In this document: one piece after another, positions 11,257 to 24,097 of the stretch
Layout of the letters: each line of letters opens with the position of its first letter
Numbering within the stretch: position 1 is the first letter of the stretch
Source: Leucocoprinus leucothites
Lineage: Eukaryota > Basidiomycota > Agaricomycetes > Agaricales > Agaricaceae
Reading direction: 5' to 3'
Assembly (NCBI GenBank): GCA_013368445.1
Contig: JAACJO010000013.1
Span: 372,001 to 436,000 of the forward strand
DNA: 64,000 nt
Position numbers and translations under genes: made by a program
The notes under the pieces: model-generated
The model's input: the letters and a program-made list of their open reading frames with translations, nothing else
What the model was told of the DNA's origin: nothing
Database searches by the model: none

Positions 11257-13617
11257 TCATGACACGTTCCGGTTCTTGTCCAGCCATGCCTGATATTTGG
11301 AAATTTGTTCTTTGGAGGGTGGGTTACCAACATTCAACATATCAGCACGAGAATCTCGCGTCGGACCGCACCAGGTCACTAAGATTAGTACTGCCCCCTG
11401 ATCGTACCCAACAAAACAGAACTCTTTGAAACTCAGGGTACCGTCCGGCGCCGGACTTTCCTCCTGGGACCAACTTTGAAATAGAATATTGGCATTTTCG
11501 ACGTCTGATGCATTGTTTGTCAGGAGCTTCACGTATTCAAGGAGTTGGAAGTCTACGTCGTTGGATGGTTCTGCGCGAACTATATCATCCGAAGGGTACT
11601 GTTTTGTCCTCATGAAATCAGGTCCTGAGTGGAGAGGGTAGTTTCAAATCTCACATGTATGAGGATCCAGCGAATAAGATATATGAGTTTATCTGGTTCC
11701 TCTGTTTGTAGAATAGGCCGAAAGTCAATATCCCGGAGTCGGGCCAAGACTTTGTCATTCTTGTACTTCAAACCCCACTTAAAAGTCGTCAGGACCTTCG
11801 TGTGAATCTGCTCAATGACGTCTGACGAGATAGACTCGGTGAGGTGTGCCGGACTCCAGGTCAGACCTGGTAGGAAGGTGGGCTTGCTTAAGCGCCTCTC
11901 GCCAGTGATCCCACCTAGCTATCCGTTAATCTTGGAAGTATCAAACTATACATTTGACACTTACTATTATCGGATTCTGAAGATACTGTCAGAACTTGAT
12001 ACCAGTCCAGATATGTTTTTGCAACAACATCAAAAGCCCAATCATCCTTGAGTGTAAATTTCCCAGAACGAATGGGGTCGCGGAGGTAGTCCCCGAACGA
12101 CGCGTGATAGAAGCTCAGTCGCTTATCATATGCATCCTCTGGTGCCGGAACTTGTACCACCGAATGAAGCATGGATAAAGCGCTATAGAAAATATTCTGT
12201 TCCAATCGAAGGAAGTTGCACAGGGTTTGAGCAGAGTCGAGGCGGTTCCCCACAGAGATACTTGGAAATAGCAAGAGAGCGAGGATTTGCCGAGTGATGG
12301 GGAGAGTTTCGTCAGGGATTTCAGAGAAGATACGTGTATAAATCAGATCGAGAGCGGCCAAAGGGTTGTCGATACCGATTTTCTCGGCACCTTCAAGAAA
12401 AGCAACTAGGGTGTTGAGTTGCTTCACGGGATCTCGAGCGATGGGATCATTGACATAATTTACCGCAACGGTAGCAACCTGGAAATGACCAGAAGATACG
12501 CGCAAGATGACATTGAACTGTGCTTCAGGAGGCCAGTCCGGAGTCGTGGTGTAAGGGTTCTCATCTCGAATTTCCACAAACTTGTCACGTAGAAACCTCG
12601 TGACATCCTCATAGCTCTCCGGATCCAGTAATAACTCTTCACGTCCACATTCTGGAATCCGCGAAAATGTGTGCTTCAAATGCGGTTCCGGACGACTACA
12701 AAGCAGCCACAAAATCGGAAAGCCTCTCTTGAGGCGAACGGTCTCTGAGATTAGCTTGATGAATTGGCACTGGGATTGAGCACCAGCGCACTCATCCAGG
12801 CCGTCGAGAAGGATGACGAAGGGTTTCCGAACGCTCGGGTGACCATCAGCTTGGAGCTTTAAGAGAGGCTCAATAATGAGTCGCTTGAACTGAACAGAGA
12901 TAGCCTTCTGTAGTAGTTGAGGGTCACTCGCGAGTACGCTGGCAATAATCGTCTTGTATGCCTCGCAGTTAATACAGAGTTGGTATACGAGGGAAGGAAC
13001 GACAGTTTCGGGCTTGTCGCGGCCGTTGGGTCGTGAAAAGAAAAATGTCCCTCCAAGTCGGGCCATTTCGAAACATGCCTCTGCAAATGTTTGGGCAATA
13101 GCAGACTTTCCGGTACCCGCAGGACCGTAGAGCCATCGCATATCCCGATCCCGACCCAGGACATCCAACCATCCAACGAGTTTCTCGTTGATATTTACGC
13201 GGGTTCCAGGATGGCATCTTGGGGGAGGATCACGGGCGCTCGAGTCCATTGCGGCATCAGGGTTTGTGTGAGGGTGCAAGAGGTCCAAAACTGGTCAGAG
13301 AGTCGTACATTAGCTCCTGAGGTCCGAGTACTCGAGAAACACCCACCGTCTTGCCGCTGGATATATATTCTATTCTCTCTGCGAATGTCGAGTTTTGAAT
13401 GACAAAGTCGTGCGACCGACTAAACGGTGCATACTTGACAGTGGACAGGAGTATCTGACCCAAGCATGAAGTTGATCGAGCATCCCTAAGTCACGCAATC
13501 AGCATCAAACTCACCCTTTGCATCAGGTGTGCCTCCAGAAAAGTAGTCGGTGAAGCTTGCCGGGATGAAGTCACGGATGTGAGAGGTAAGGTTGTCAAGA
13601 AACGTGTCAAATGGCAT
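11257..13617 (-). pseudogene. NACHT-domain NTPase, NWD2-like (array copy 2, frame break in exon 2)
   Basis: The five-exon layout matches copy 1: 13617-13515, 13454-13347, 13290-11965, 11914-11655 and 11598-11257. Exons 1, 3, 4 and 5 are open, and the NACHT exon keeps GPAGTGKS and VILLDGLDE. Exon 2 has the same length as in copy 1 but carries a one-base gain near its start and a one-base loss at its end; read in phase it meets a TAG. A protein could still start at the ATG of MDSSARD at the head of the NACHT exon (about 13250), losing about 85 N-terminal residues. It is either a young pseudogene or an N-terminally shortened protein. Confidence 0.7.
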
Positions 13618-15046
13618 GGTGAACTAGGGGACAACGATAACCCGTGGGTCAGAGGATAAGCTGCTGATGAGTGCCGGCCAGGCAACGGCCAGACTATACC
13701 AGGCTCAACGAATAGACTCAAAGGAACAGCACCAAACCGCTCACATAGCTGATTGTTTCGGTTCAGATCAAGGCTGAGAGCAAGTAAATCAGTGTGAAGA
13801 TGCGTGTTTGAGCACAATCAGCTGTGCTGTAGAAAGTAAGATGGTGGTCTGATGAGGTCGATAGCGAAGCGCTGAAGCGTGGAAGTCACTGATCAGTGAC
13901 ATACAGTAACCTGCATCAACCGTAGCCATATCACAACAACCCGAGATGACGCACTCTCAACGAGTCTATAAGATTTCTCGAGAATCTCCCTATCCCAGCC
14001 CCGCTATTCGCTGCCCGGGTACATTGATCATCACCATCGCTGGAGTCTAGGCGTGGTCAGAGTCGCGATCGTTGCTCCCAAATCACCATTAGTCCAGTCA
14101 GATTCTGCCTCGCCCAAATCCTCGTAACTTCCCTTCCTAGGTGGTGTTGATGGTTCGGATTGGGGTTACGGCTATGAGTCGCACAAATCATGTGAGCTCA
14201 TCTAAATTTTGCGCGAGTTGGGTCGTGAGCAGTTCATGAGCGCGAAAGAAATGGAAATGTGACCCTTAAATGCAAAAACGTGGCAAAGCCTGTATTTGAT
14301 CCGGGATAATTTCGATTTCAGGGTTGGATTTCAATTAGGGGCCCCAGCACTCCGAGAGTGAGCAGAGGACAAGCTGGGACAACCCGCCCTATGTCCTTAT
14401 GCCTCTCAAAGTATACACTCTGATAGGGGAGGAAGCTAAAATAGTGTACCTGTTATTGTGATGCCTGGCACGAGTGGACAGTCTGGGCATTTATGTCCTA
14501 TATTAGGCCGTTGAGGGCTACACTACTCTCGTAAGTAAGTGCCGCAACCTCTTAGATTATATTAGCCTGTATTTAAACTATCTGAATAGAGTATTGCTCA
14601 AGTGATTGTGGGGTCGAAGCGGCATCATGCGCGGCGCCCGGCGAACAGATAACAGCCTTGAGTTAGTGACTCTGACTGCAAATGTTCTCCAAGCTGCCAC
14701 TGCGGTCTGTAAATGGCTAGGGTATCACTCCTGTGCTTTGACACCTCAACTTCAAGTTTCCTTTGAACTTCCATAGCTGTTTGATGACTGAGAATATATA
14801 TGAAAGGGTGAGTGACCGAGCGGAGATACAGTTGGATATTAAACGTTTAAACAGTAGAGAACGACCGAGGGATGCTACATGATACACTGATAGTACATAC
14901 GTGGCACAAGCGAGAAAGGGCTAGATGGAAGGGGAAGAGAACGTGCAGCATAAAGGAAAGATGTGTCGGCACGGTTCGCAAACCATTAAATACAACTAAG
15001 AGTGGTGAAGGGTAACGAAATGTCAGGCCTTTCCTTCTCCTAAGTA

Positions 15047-17405
15047 TCATGACACTTTCCAGTACTTGTCCAACCATTCCTGATATTCGCAAATTTGCTC
15101 GTCGGAAGGTGGGTTACCAGCGTTCAATATATCAAAACGACATTCTTCTGTCGGACCACAAATGGTCATCAAAACCAGGGCCGCCCTCTGATTACAACCA
15201 ACAAAAAAGAATTCCTTGAATATCTGGGTTTCGAGCCATGTTGGCTTTTCCTCCTGGGACAAATATCGAAATAGAGAATTAGCGTTTTCAACGTCCGATG
15301 CATGGTTTGTTAGAAGCTTGAGGTATTCGAGAAGTTGAAAGTCTATGTCATTGGACGGCTCTAAGCGAACTATGTCTTCCGAAGGGTACTATTTCATCCT
15401 CATGAAATCAGGTCCTGAGTAGAGAGGGCAGTTTCAAAACTCACATGTTTGAGGATCCACCTCACAGGATAAACGATTCTATATGGCTCTGGAATGGGCC
15501 GAAAGTCGACGTTCCGGAGTTGGGCCAAGAGTTTGTCACTCTTGTACTTTAGACCCCACTTAAAGGTTGACATAACCTTAGTGTGGACGTGTTCAATGAG
15601 GTTTGACGAGATAGATTCTGTGAGGTGCGCTGGGCTCCAAGTCAAACCGGGTAGGAAGGTGGGCTTGTTTAGCCGCCTCTCGCCAGCGATCTCACCTAAC
15701 TATCCATTGAGTTCAGAAATATCAAACTGTGCATTAGGTACTTACTGGTAGCGGTTTTTGAAGACACGATAATAACTTGATACCATTCCAGATATGTTTT
15801 TGCAGCAACTTCAAAAGCCCAGTCTTCTTCGAGTACAAACTTCCCAGAACGAATGGGGTCACGGAGATAGTCCTCGAACGACGCATGATAGAAGCTCAGT
15901 TGGTTTGTATATGCATCCTCCGGTATCGGAACTCGCAGGACCGAATGAAGCCTAGATAAAGCGCTATAGAACATGCTTTGTTCCAATCGAAGGAAGTTGC
16001 ATAGGGTTTGAGCAGAGCCGAGGCGAGCCCCCACAGACAATCTTGGAAAGAGTAAGAGAGCGAGATTTGTCGAGTGACAGGAGAGATTCTATCAGGAATT
16101 TCAGACAAGATACGTGTATAAATCAGATCAAGAGCAGCCAAGGGGTTGTCAATGCCGATCTTCTCGGCGCCTTCAAGAAAAGCAACTAAGGTGTTGAGTT
16201 GCTTTACTGGATCCTGAGCGATGGGATCATTGACATAATTTACTACGACGGTAGCAACCTGGAAATGACCAGAAGATATGCGCAAGATGACATGGAACTT
16301 TGCTTCAGGAGGCCAGTCTGGAGTCGTGGTGTAAGGGTTCTCCTCCCTAATCTCCGTAAACTTATCACGTAGAAATCTCGTGACATCCTCGCGGCTCTCC
16401 CGATCCAGTGACAATTCTTCACGTCCACATTCTGGAATCCGAGAGAATGCGTGCTTCAAATGCGGCTCCGGGCGACTACAAAGCAGCCACAAAACCGGAA
16501 AATCTCGCTTGAGACGAACGGTTTCTGAGATTAACTTGATGAATTGGCACTGGGATTGAGCACCAGCACATTCATCCAGGCCGTCGAGAACGATAACGAA
16601 GGGTTGCCGAACGCTTTGGTGACCATCAGCTTGGAGCTTCGAGAGAGGCTCGATAATAAGCCGCCTGAACTGAACTGAAATAGCCTTCTGTAACAAATGA
16701 GGATCATTCGCGAGCACACTGGCAATGATGGACTTGTATGGTTCACAATTAATACAGAGTTGGTATACGAGAGAAGGGACGACGGTTTCGGGCTTGTCGC
16801 GGCCGTTGGGTCGTGAAAAGAAAAATGTGCTCCAAGTCGGTCCAGTTCGAAGCATGCCTCTGCAAATGTTTGGGCGATAGCGGACTTTCCAGTACCCGCT
16901 GGTCCGTAGAGCCACCACATGTCCCAATCCCGACCCGGGACATCCAACCATCCAACGAGTTTCTCGTTGATATTTACGCGGGTTCCAGGATGGCATCTGG
17001 GGGAGGATCACGGGCGCTCGAGTCCATTGCGGCATCGGGATTCGTGTGAGGATGCAAGAGGTCCAAAACTGGTCAAAGAGTCGTGCATTAGCTCCTGAGG
17101 TCTGACTGAGAGGCCTGAATAATTTAAAAACCCACCTGTCTTGCCGCTGGATATATATTCTATCCTCTCTGCTATCGTCGAGTTCTGGATGACAAAGTCG
17201 TGCGACCGGTTAAACGGCGCATACTTGACAGGAGCGGGAGTATCTGGCTCAAGAACAAAATTCACCGACCATTCTCAATCACGTAGTCAGAATCAAGCTC
17301 ACTCTTCGTAGCAGGTGTGCCTCCAGAAAAATAGTCGGTTAGACTTGCTGGAATGAATTCGCGCATGTGAGAGGTAAGGCTATCAAGAAACGAGTCAAAT
17401 GGCAT
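15047..17405 (-). pseudogene. NACHT NWD2-like pseudogene (array copy 3)
   Basis: The gene keeps the ATG at 17405 and exon boundaries matching copy 1 (17405-17303, 17243-17136, 17068 onward, last exon ending 15047). Exons 1 and 2 are open. The NACHT exon has single-base losses near 17000 (CCCCCAGATG where copy 1 has one more A), near 16830 (before the TFFFSRP block) and near 16064. The frame is lost across Walker A and returns only after the third loss. The C-terminal exon is open. It cannot encode an intact NTPase. Confidence 0.85.
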
Positions 17406-18784
17406 GGCGAGTGGAGGGATAATGATAAGCTGTGGGTCGAGGGGGCAAGCTGTTGATGGATACTGGTCGGGTGACGGGTGGACTACACTAGATTCAGCAG
17501 AGGAGACATAATGAAGGTACCGGACTGCTCACATAACTGATCGTCTTGATTCAAATCAAGGTCGGAAGCAAATGAACTATTGAAAAGAGGCGCGTTCGAG
17601 CACAATTGGTGTGCTGTAGAAAGCAAGGTGTTACTCTGATGAGGCCGTAGTTGGTTGCACGAGACGTCCAAGGTTTGATTTTCGCGCGCAAGTGATGGAC
17701 AAGCACTATTAAGCGCCCATCTCGGCCCATGTCCGGCCCCCGGACCTCCGTCAAGCCATCCTCGCAGCCACTCTTCCGCAGTATGTTAACCGAGATTCAA
17801 GAATGGAGTACATATTCTTGACACAAACCCTCTCAAATCTCTCAGAAATCGCACTTAGAATATCTGTGGTAAATTTATCGTGTATTTAGTAATGTTCACT
17901 GATCATCATCACTGTCAGGTTCCATGTGCGAAGGCGGGTCTCTGTAGCTATGGTTTTTCCTGGATCTGGATTCTTCGGAGCGTCTGACCGTCAGGTACTC
18001 TCAGGAGATCGCTAACACAGGGCAGGATGATTTCGACTTCAGGGTCCGATCAGGGGCCTCAGCACTCCGAGAGCGAGCGGAGGACGAGCTGGGACAACCC
18101 GCCTTTTGTCTGCTTGCGCCTCACAAAGTGTACGCCCAGATAAGCGAGGAAGCTTAAAATAATGCACCTATTACTGTGATACCCGGCACGAGTAAGCAGT
18201 CCGAACATCTATATCTTATACCAGGCCGTTGAGGGCTACGCCACTCTCGCAAGTGCCTTAGAAGACTCTTGGAACATATAAGTATGCGTTTAAACTATTT
18301 AAATAGAATCTTGCTTAGATGGTTATGGGGTTGAAGCAGCATCATGCTTGACGAAAAGATAACAGCCCGTGTGTTAGCGCCGGCTCTGATATCACCTGCA
18401 TGGCACATGTTCTCTCGGGTTGCCACTGCGGTCGGTAAATGGCTAGGGTATCACTCCCGTGCTTTGACACCTCGACTTCTATCCTTGAACTTCCATAGCT
18501 GTTTGATGACTGAGAATATATATGAAAGGGCGAGCGACTAAGTGTAGATACTGTTGAATACTAAACAATAGAAAGCCATCCAAGGAACGCTACGTGATAC
18601 AATGGTACGTACATGGCATAAGTGAGAAAGGGCTACATGGAATCGGAAGAGAAAGGGCTACATGGAATGGAAAGAGAAAGTGCAACTTAAAGGAAAGATA
18701 TATCGAGACGGTTCGCAAACCGTTAAATGCAGCTAAGAGAGGTGAAGGGTAACGAAGCATCGGGTCTTTCCTTCCTCCTGAGTG

Positions 18785-21131
18785 TCATGACACCTTCCAA
18801 TAATTGTCCAGCCATCCCTGATACCCAGAAAGTCTTTCTTCGGAAGGTGGGTTACCAGCACTCAATGCATCAAAGCGACATTTTCCCGTCGGTCCACATA
18901 TGGTCATTAAGATTAATATTGCCTTCTGACCACACCCAACAAAACAGAATTCTTTGGCACTCAGGGTTTCGGGCCACATTGACTCTTCCTCCTGGGACAA
19001 ATATCGAAATACAATATTGGATCTTCCAACGTCCGATGCATGTTTCGTTAGAAGCTTGACATATTCATGAAGTTGGAAGTCTACGTCATTGGACGGCTCG
19101 ACGCGAACTATATCATCCGAGGGATACTGTTTCATCCTCATAAAATCAGGTTCTGAGTGGAGAGGGCAGTTTTAAACCTTACATGTTTGAGGATCCAGCT
19201 CACGAGATAAAAGACTTTCTCTGGTCGTGGAATAGGCCGAAAGTCAGTATCCGGAGTTGGGCCAAGACTTTGCCACTGTTGTACTTTGCACCCCACTTTA
19301 AAGTCGACATAACTTTAGTGAGAGCCTGTCTAATGATGTCTGTCGAGATGGACTCTGTGAGGTGCGCCTGGCTCCAGGTCAAATCCAGTTCGTAGGTGGG
19401 CTTGTTCAGGTGCCTCTCGCCAGTGATACCGCCTAGCTATCCATTAATCTCAGAAGTATCAGATTATACATTAGGTACTTACTGGTAGCAGAATTCGAAG
19501 ACACTGTAATAACCTATACCAGTTAAGATATGTTTGTGCGACAACTTCAAAGGCCCAATCTTCCTGAGTACAAACTTCCCAGAGCGAATGGGGTCGCGTA
19601 GGTAGTCCTCAAACGACGTGTGATAGAAGATTAGCCGCTTTTTAAATGCATCCTCTGGTGCCGGAACTCGTATCACCGAATGAAGCCTGGATAAAGCGCT
19701 ATAGAACATATTCTGTTCCAATCGAAGGAGATTGCATAAGACTTGAGCTGAGCGTAGGCGGTTTCCTACAGACCAACTTGGAAACAATAAGAGAGCGAGG
19801 ATTTGCCGAGTGACAGGGAGAATTCTGTCGGGGATTTCAGACAAAATACGTGTATAGATCAGATCAAGAGCAGCCAGGGGATTATCGATACCAATTTTCT
19901 CAGCGCCTTCGAGAAACGCAACTAGGGTATTCAGTTGCTTCACGGGATCCTGAGCGATAGGATCATTGACATAGTTTACAGAAACGGTGGCGACCTGAAA
20001 ATGGCCAGAAGATATGCGCAAAATGACATTGAACTGTACTTCAGAAGGCCAGTCCGGAGTCGTAGTGTAAGGATTCTCCTCTCGAATTTCCGCAAACTTA
20101 TCATGCAGAAACTTCGTGACATCATCGTGGCTCTCCCGATCTAGTACCAATTCTTCACGTCCACATTCTGGAATCCGGGAGAATGCATGCTTCAAATGTG
20201 GTTCCGGGCGACTACAAAGCAACCAAAACATCGGAAATTCTCGCTTGAGACGCACGGTCTCTGCTATTAGCTTGATGAATTGGCACTGGATTGAGCACCA
20301 GCACACTCATCCAAGCCGTCAAGGATGATAACGAGGGTCGCCGAACGCTCTGGTGGCAATCAGCTTGGAGCTTTGAGAAGGGCTCGATAATGAGTCGCCT
20401 GAACTGAATAGAAATGGCCTTCTGTAATAATTGAGGGTCGTTCGCGAGTACACTGGCGACGATTGTCTTGTATGCCTCGCAGTTAGTACAGAGTTGATAT
20501 ACAAGAGAAGGAACAACGGTCTCGGGCTTGTCGCGGCCATTGGGTCGTGAAAAGAAAAAGGTGCCTCCAAGTCGATCCATTTCGAAACACGCCTCTGCAA
20601 ATGTTTGGGCGATAGCAGATTTTCCAGTGCCCGCAGGGACCATAGAGCCACCGCATATCCCGATCCCGACCAGAACGTCCAACCATTCAACAAGTTTCTT
20701 GTTGATGTATACGCGGGTTCCAGGATGACATCTGGGGGAGGATCGCGTGCGCTCGAGTCCATTGCAGCATCGGGATTCGTGTGAGGATGCAAGAGGTCCA
20801 ACACTGGTCATATGGACGCTCATTAGCTCCGGACTCTGAGGTCTAAATGATTATGAAACCCACCTGTCTTGCCGCTGGATATATATTCTATTCTCTCTGC
20901 TATTGCAAATTCTGGATGACGAAGTCGTGTGACCTGTTAAACGGCGCATACTTGACAGGAGCGGAGTGTCTAGCTCAGGAATGAAGTTAATTGAGCATTC
21001 CTAAGCATGCAGTCAGGATCAAACTCACTTTTTGCAGTAGGTGTGCCTCCAGAGAAGTAGTCACTTAAGCTTGCTGGAATGAAGTCGCGGATGTGAGAGG
21101 TAAGGCTATCAAGAAACGAGTCAAATGGCAT
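18785..21131 (-). pseudogene. NACHT NWD2-like pseudogene (array copy 4)
   Basis: The start codon at 21131 and the open last exon (about 19126-18785) are kept, but the middle is broken many times. I see frame changes near 20966 (exon 2, one base short), around 20640-20680 (just before PAGTGKS), near 20335, near 20290 and near 19565. Walker A is still legible as PAGTGKSAIAQ. This is the most degraded of the four copies and lies furthest from the intact one. Confidence 0.88.
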
Positions 21132-22450
21132 GATAAGTCGAGGGATAATGATAAGCTGTAGGTCAGGGGCAAGCTGTTGATGAATACTGGTCGGGCGACA
21201 GGTGGACTACGCTGATTCAGCAAAGTCTTAATGAAGGTACCAGACTGCTCACATAACAATTGTCTTGATTCAAATCGAAGGTTGAAAGCAAATGAACCAG
21301 TGAAAAGAGGCGTATTCAAGCACAATAAGCTGTGTTGTTGAAGGTAAGGTACTCTGATGAGGCCGTGCTACGAGATGTCCAAGTTCGATTTTCACGCGCG
21401 AGTGATGGACAAGCACCATCAACCACCTGGCCGGCCCAAGTCCGCCCTCCAGACTCCGTCAAGCCGTCCTCACAGCCACCCACCGCAGGATGCTAACTGA
21501 GATCCAAGGATGGAGTACATATTCTCGACAGAAACCCTCTCAAATTACTAAGAAACTGCACTCAGAGTATTTTTTGGTGGATTAATCGTGTATTTAATGC
21601 TTACTGATCATCATCACTATCAGATTCCACGTAAGGTGGATCTCTGTAGCTATTGTATTTTCTGGATCTGGGTTCTCGGGAGCGTTTGACTGTCAGATAA
21701 CGTCGGGAGATCACCAGCGCGGAGCATTGTTGAGCGCCTCTTAAGTGTTCGAGGGCCGAGACCTCTCCGTAATTTCTTGACTCCTCAAGGACGGGGTAAC
21801 ATTGGCCAATATCTTGGTTGGTCGAGATAAGGAACTGTTTCTGGGAGGTCTCACGGTAAGCCTCTTGCTGTGGTCCCTTGACAAATGGGTTCGGGTGGGA
21901 GGCTCACCAAAGGCGGAAGGAAGAGACGTGATCCCTTCCTAGGTAATGTTGGTGACTCGAGTTGGGGGTACAGCTATAAGTCATCACCCGCCTACGCGAA
22001 CTCGTCTCAACATTTGTACAAGTTGAGTCGTGAGTAGTTTACGATTGCGAAAGAGATGTAGATATGACCGTTTGATGCAAAATTGTGGGAAAACCTATAT
22101 TTGATCCGGGATGATATCGACTTCAGGGTCCAATTAGGGGCCTCAGCACTCTGAGAGTGAGCGGAGGACAAGCTGGGACAACCCGCCTTATGTCTGTTTA
22201 CGCCTCACAAAGGGTACGTTCAGATAGGTGAGGAACCTTAAAATAATGCACCTGTTACTGTGACGCACAGCATGAGTGAGCAGTCGGAACATCTATACCA
22301 TATACCAAGCTGTTGAGAGCTACGCCACTCTCGTAAGTGCCTCAGCCTCTCAGAACATATCCGTATGCGTTTAAATTATTTGAATAGAATCTTTCTCGGG
22401 TGGTTGTGGGGCTGAAGCGGCATCACCCTCGGCGGACAGATAACAGACAT
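21132..22450. other. Flank of NACHT copy 4 and remnant of a fifth array unit
   Basis: 21132-21720 is the 5' flank of copy 4. About 21720-21960 is a stretch not seen in the other units. From about 22090 the unit 3' flank motif recurs, but no NACHT gene follows; homology fades near 22450. The small reading frame at 22477-22689 has no recognisable features. Confidence 0.5.
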
Positions 22451-22735
22451 TCAGTATCACGAAGTGACAACTCTGTTTGAATGGGCTTTACTTGGTTCCT
22501 GGTCACAGTGGCAAGCGCAGCGAAGGATCGAAAGCATACTCAACAGCCTCAGGTCAGCTGAGCGATAAAGATAACGACGGCTCATTATACGGCACTCTTG
22601 AAGGAGACGGAGATGAAGAGCCACAGGGCCTACTAGGGGATATCAGAGGTCAGCTGCCTTACTTTGCTTTGAGTAGACTCGAAAGGTAAAAAGGTATACT
22701 GTTCCAAACTTTGGTAAACATAGGCCTCTGGGGCA

Positions 22736-22742
22736 TATATAG
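22736..22742 (+). promoter_or_regulatory. TATA box of the metallothionein gene
   Basis: TATATAG lies 85-91 bp upstream of the ATG at 22827, with a CT- and CA-rich leader between them, as is usual for strongly expressed short fungal genes. Confidence 0.5.
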
Positions 22743-22826
22743 CTGAGTGCTGCAGACGTTGGAATAACAGAGTCCTGCACTCATTTGACTCTTGACCACT
22801 CACAACTACTACCTACTCAACCAACC

Positions 22827-23072
22827 ATGAACGCAGTACGCGATTCTCTCAACCACTTCTATGTTTGAAGGCTCCTGATTGATTTTGCTCCATAGAATAC
22901 CTCTGTTCTCGTTGACCAACACTGCGGTGAGGCCCACTGCCACTGCAAGGAGAAGTGAGTTTACAATCGTCTTCGCCTCGAGGGGGACCCTCTTGAATGT
23001 ATGGATTGTCTGACCTTTTATTTTCTCCCCTTTTACAGCTGCCACTGCGAGCAGGGCAAGTGCAGCTGCTAG
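22827..23072 (+). CDS. Metallothionein, 33 residues, three exons
   Basis: Three small exons, 22827-22835, 22896-22954 and 23039-23072, join to 102 bases encoding 33 residues and a stop. The introns are 60 and 84 bp with donors GTACGC and GTGAGT and acceptors ATAG and ACAG. The protein starts MNANTSVLVD and then has seven cysteines at 13, 18, 20, 24, 26, 31 and 33, in the pattern C-X4-C-X-C-X3-C-X-C-X4-C-X-C. That pattern and length match short copper- or cadmium-binding metallothioneins of mushroom fungi. It would bind soft metal ions in the cytosol. There are no aromatic residues. A TATA box lies upstream. Exon 1 is only nine bases, so the first junction is the least certain part. Confidence 0.8.
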
Positions 23073-23748
23073 ACGACTTCACTGTTGTCCTCAAGAACTC
23101 ACTGACTTTGTAATATACAAATCATATGAAGCCTACGTTTTGTTAGCCTGTTTACGTAACGATATTGTTGAGAGGATGTATTGAAATGAATTACGGAGAT
23201 GCTCGAGCTAAATGTCGTTCTGAATCAGTGAGACTTGTCGGATAAACGTTTAGTGAGAGTACTGTGGCATTTACCGAAGCTGTGAAGAGAGTTTGTTCTA
23301 CGGAGGCAAAAGACGTCACGACGCCTAGTTCGGAAAACTTCTGAATGGCGTTAGATTGTATACCATATCATGACAAGCCCGGGCCAAGGCGAAGGTTAAG
23401 TGAGCGTTGGCTGATGGTCATTTACTGAACCAGATGCTTTAATATCAATTTATGAGGTTAAGAAGGGGATAGAACTATGAGATTGGTACTAGGCCTCAAA
23501 GCTGAAAGGGTGGACATTGGATCGAGGGAGCACCAGAGTAGGAACCAGCGGGAAAGTGAGTGGACCCCACAAGACCCCATACAAGAAGGATTATGATAAT
23601 GAGCAAGTGGCAATGTTCATATCAATGTAGAATGTTAAAATGTTCTCCCCTTTTTAACGATCTGGCTTGAAACGAAGTATTATTGTTGTAACCGAAAATA
23701 ATAACAATACTCGACATTCTGTTGTATCAGTAAAACTTCCTACCAACT
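23073..23748. other. Intergenic, no gene seen
   Basis: This is the 3' flank of the metallothionein gene and the lead-in to a tRNA gene. I see no coding or repeat signal. Confidence 0.4.
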
Positions 23749-23821
23749 GGTTCAATGGTCTAGTGGTTATGATTTCTGTCTCACACACAGGAGGTCCCCG
23801 GTTCGACCCCGGGTTGAACCA
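23749..23821 (+). tRNA. tRNA-Val (anticodon CAC)
   Basis: The 73 bases fold as a complete cloverleaf without an intron. The acceptor stem GGTTCAA/TTGAACC is perfect, the D-loop has AGTGGTTA, and the anticodon stem TCTGT/ACAGG carries loop CTCACAC with anticodon CAC. The T arm CCCGG-TTCGACC-CCGGG is perfect, and the discriminator is A. A T5 run at 23824-23828 is a good RNA polymerase III terminator. Confidence 0.95.
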
Positions 23822-24097
23822 AATTTTTGCTTCTCTACATAACTCCATCGTCCAAGAAATTAAGCAGGAAATGAAATTACTGATGATATCGTAAAACAAT
23901 ACTTAATAGTCCGTTAATTCGTAGGAAAGGGTATTGCAGTCCCAAGAGCGGCAAAAAAAAAAAAGGTATGCGTTCAAACCAATAAAAGAGTAAGAAAAAA
24001 GGCCATGATTTGTATATACAACAACCCCTATGGAATGAGTAATCGATTTGATTTTTCTTTACCCCATTACCACATGAGACCCCTTCTTGTTACGATG

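Larger units (their letters stand above)
541..22450 (-). repeat. Tandem array of four NACHT gene units plus a fifth remnant
   Basis: Four paralogous gene units lie head to tail on the minus strand, with start codons at 3401, 13617, 17405 and 21131. After subtracting the copia element, start-to-start spacing is about 3.81, 3.79 and 3.73 kb. Homology covers the genes, their 5' flanks (for example the GCTGATTGTTTC block near 9937 and 13750) and their 3' flanks (the block containing CAGCACTCCGAGAG near 10551, 14346, 18060 and 22146). A fifth unit starts near 22090 but has only the distal flank and ends by about 22450. Spacing and shared flanks indicate unequal crossing-over or segmental duplication. 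Confidence 0.85.

Noticed and set aside
22477..22689. Plus-strand frame of 70 codons near the end of the NACHT array
   Set aside because: Acidic, featureless, no family resemblance and no linked exons.
22809..23094. Minus-strand frames of about 80 residues over the metallothionein gene
   Set aside because: They are antisense to the three metallothionein exons, whose cysteine pattern and splice sites are far better support.
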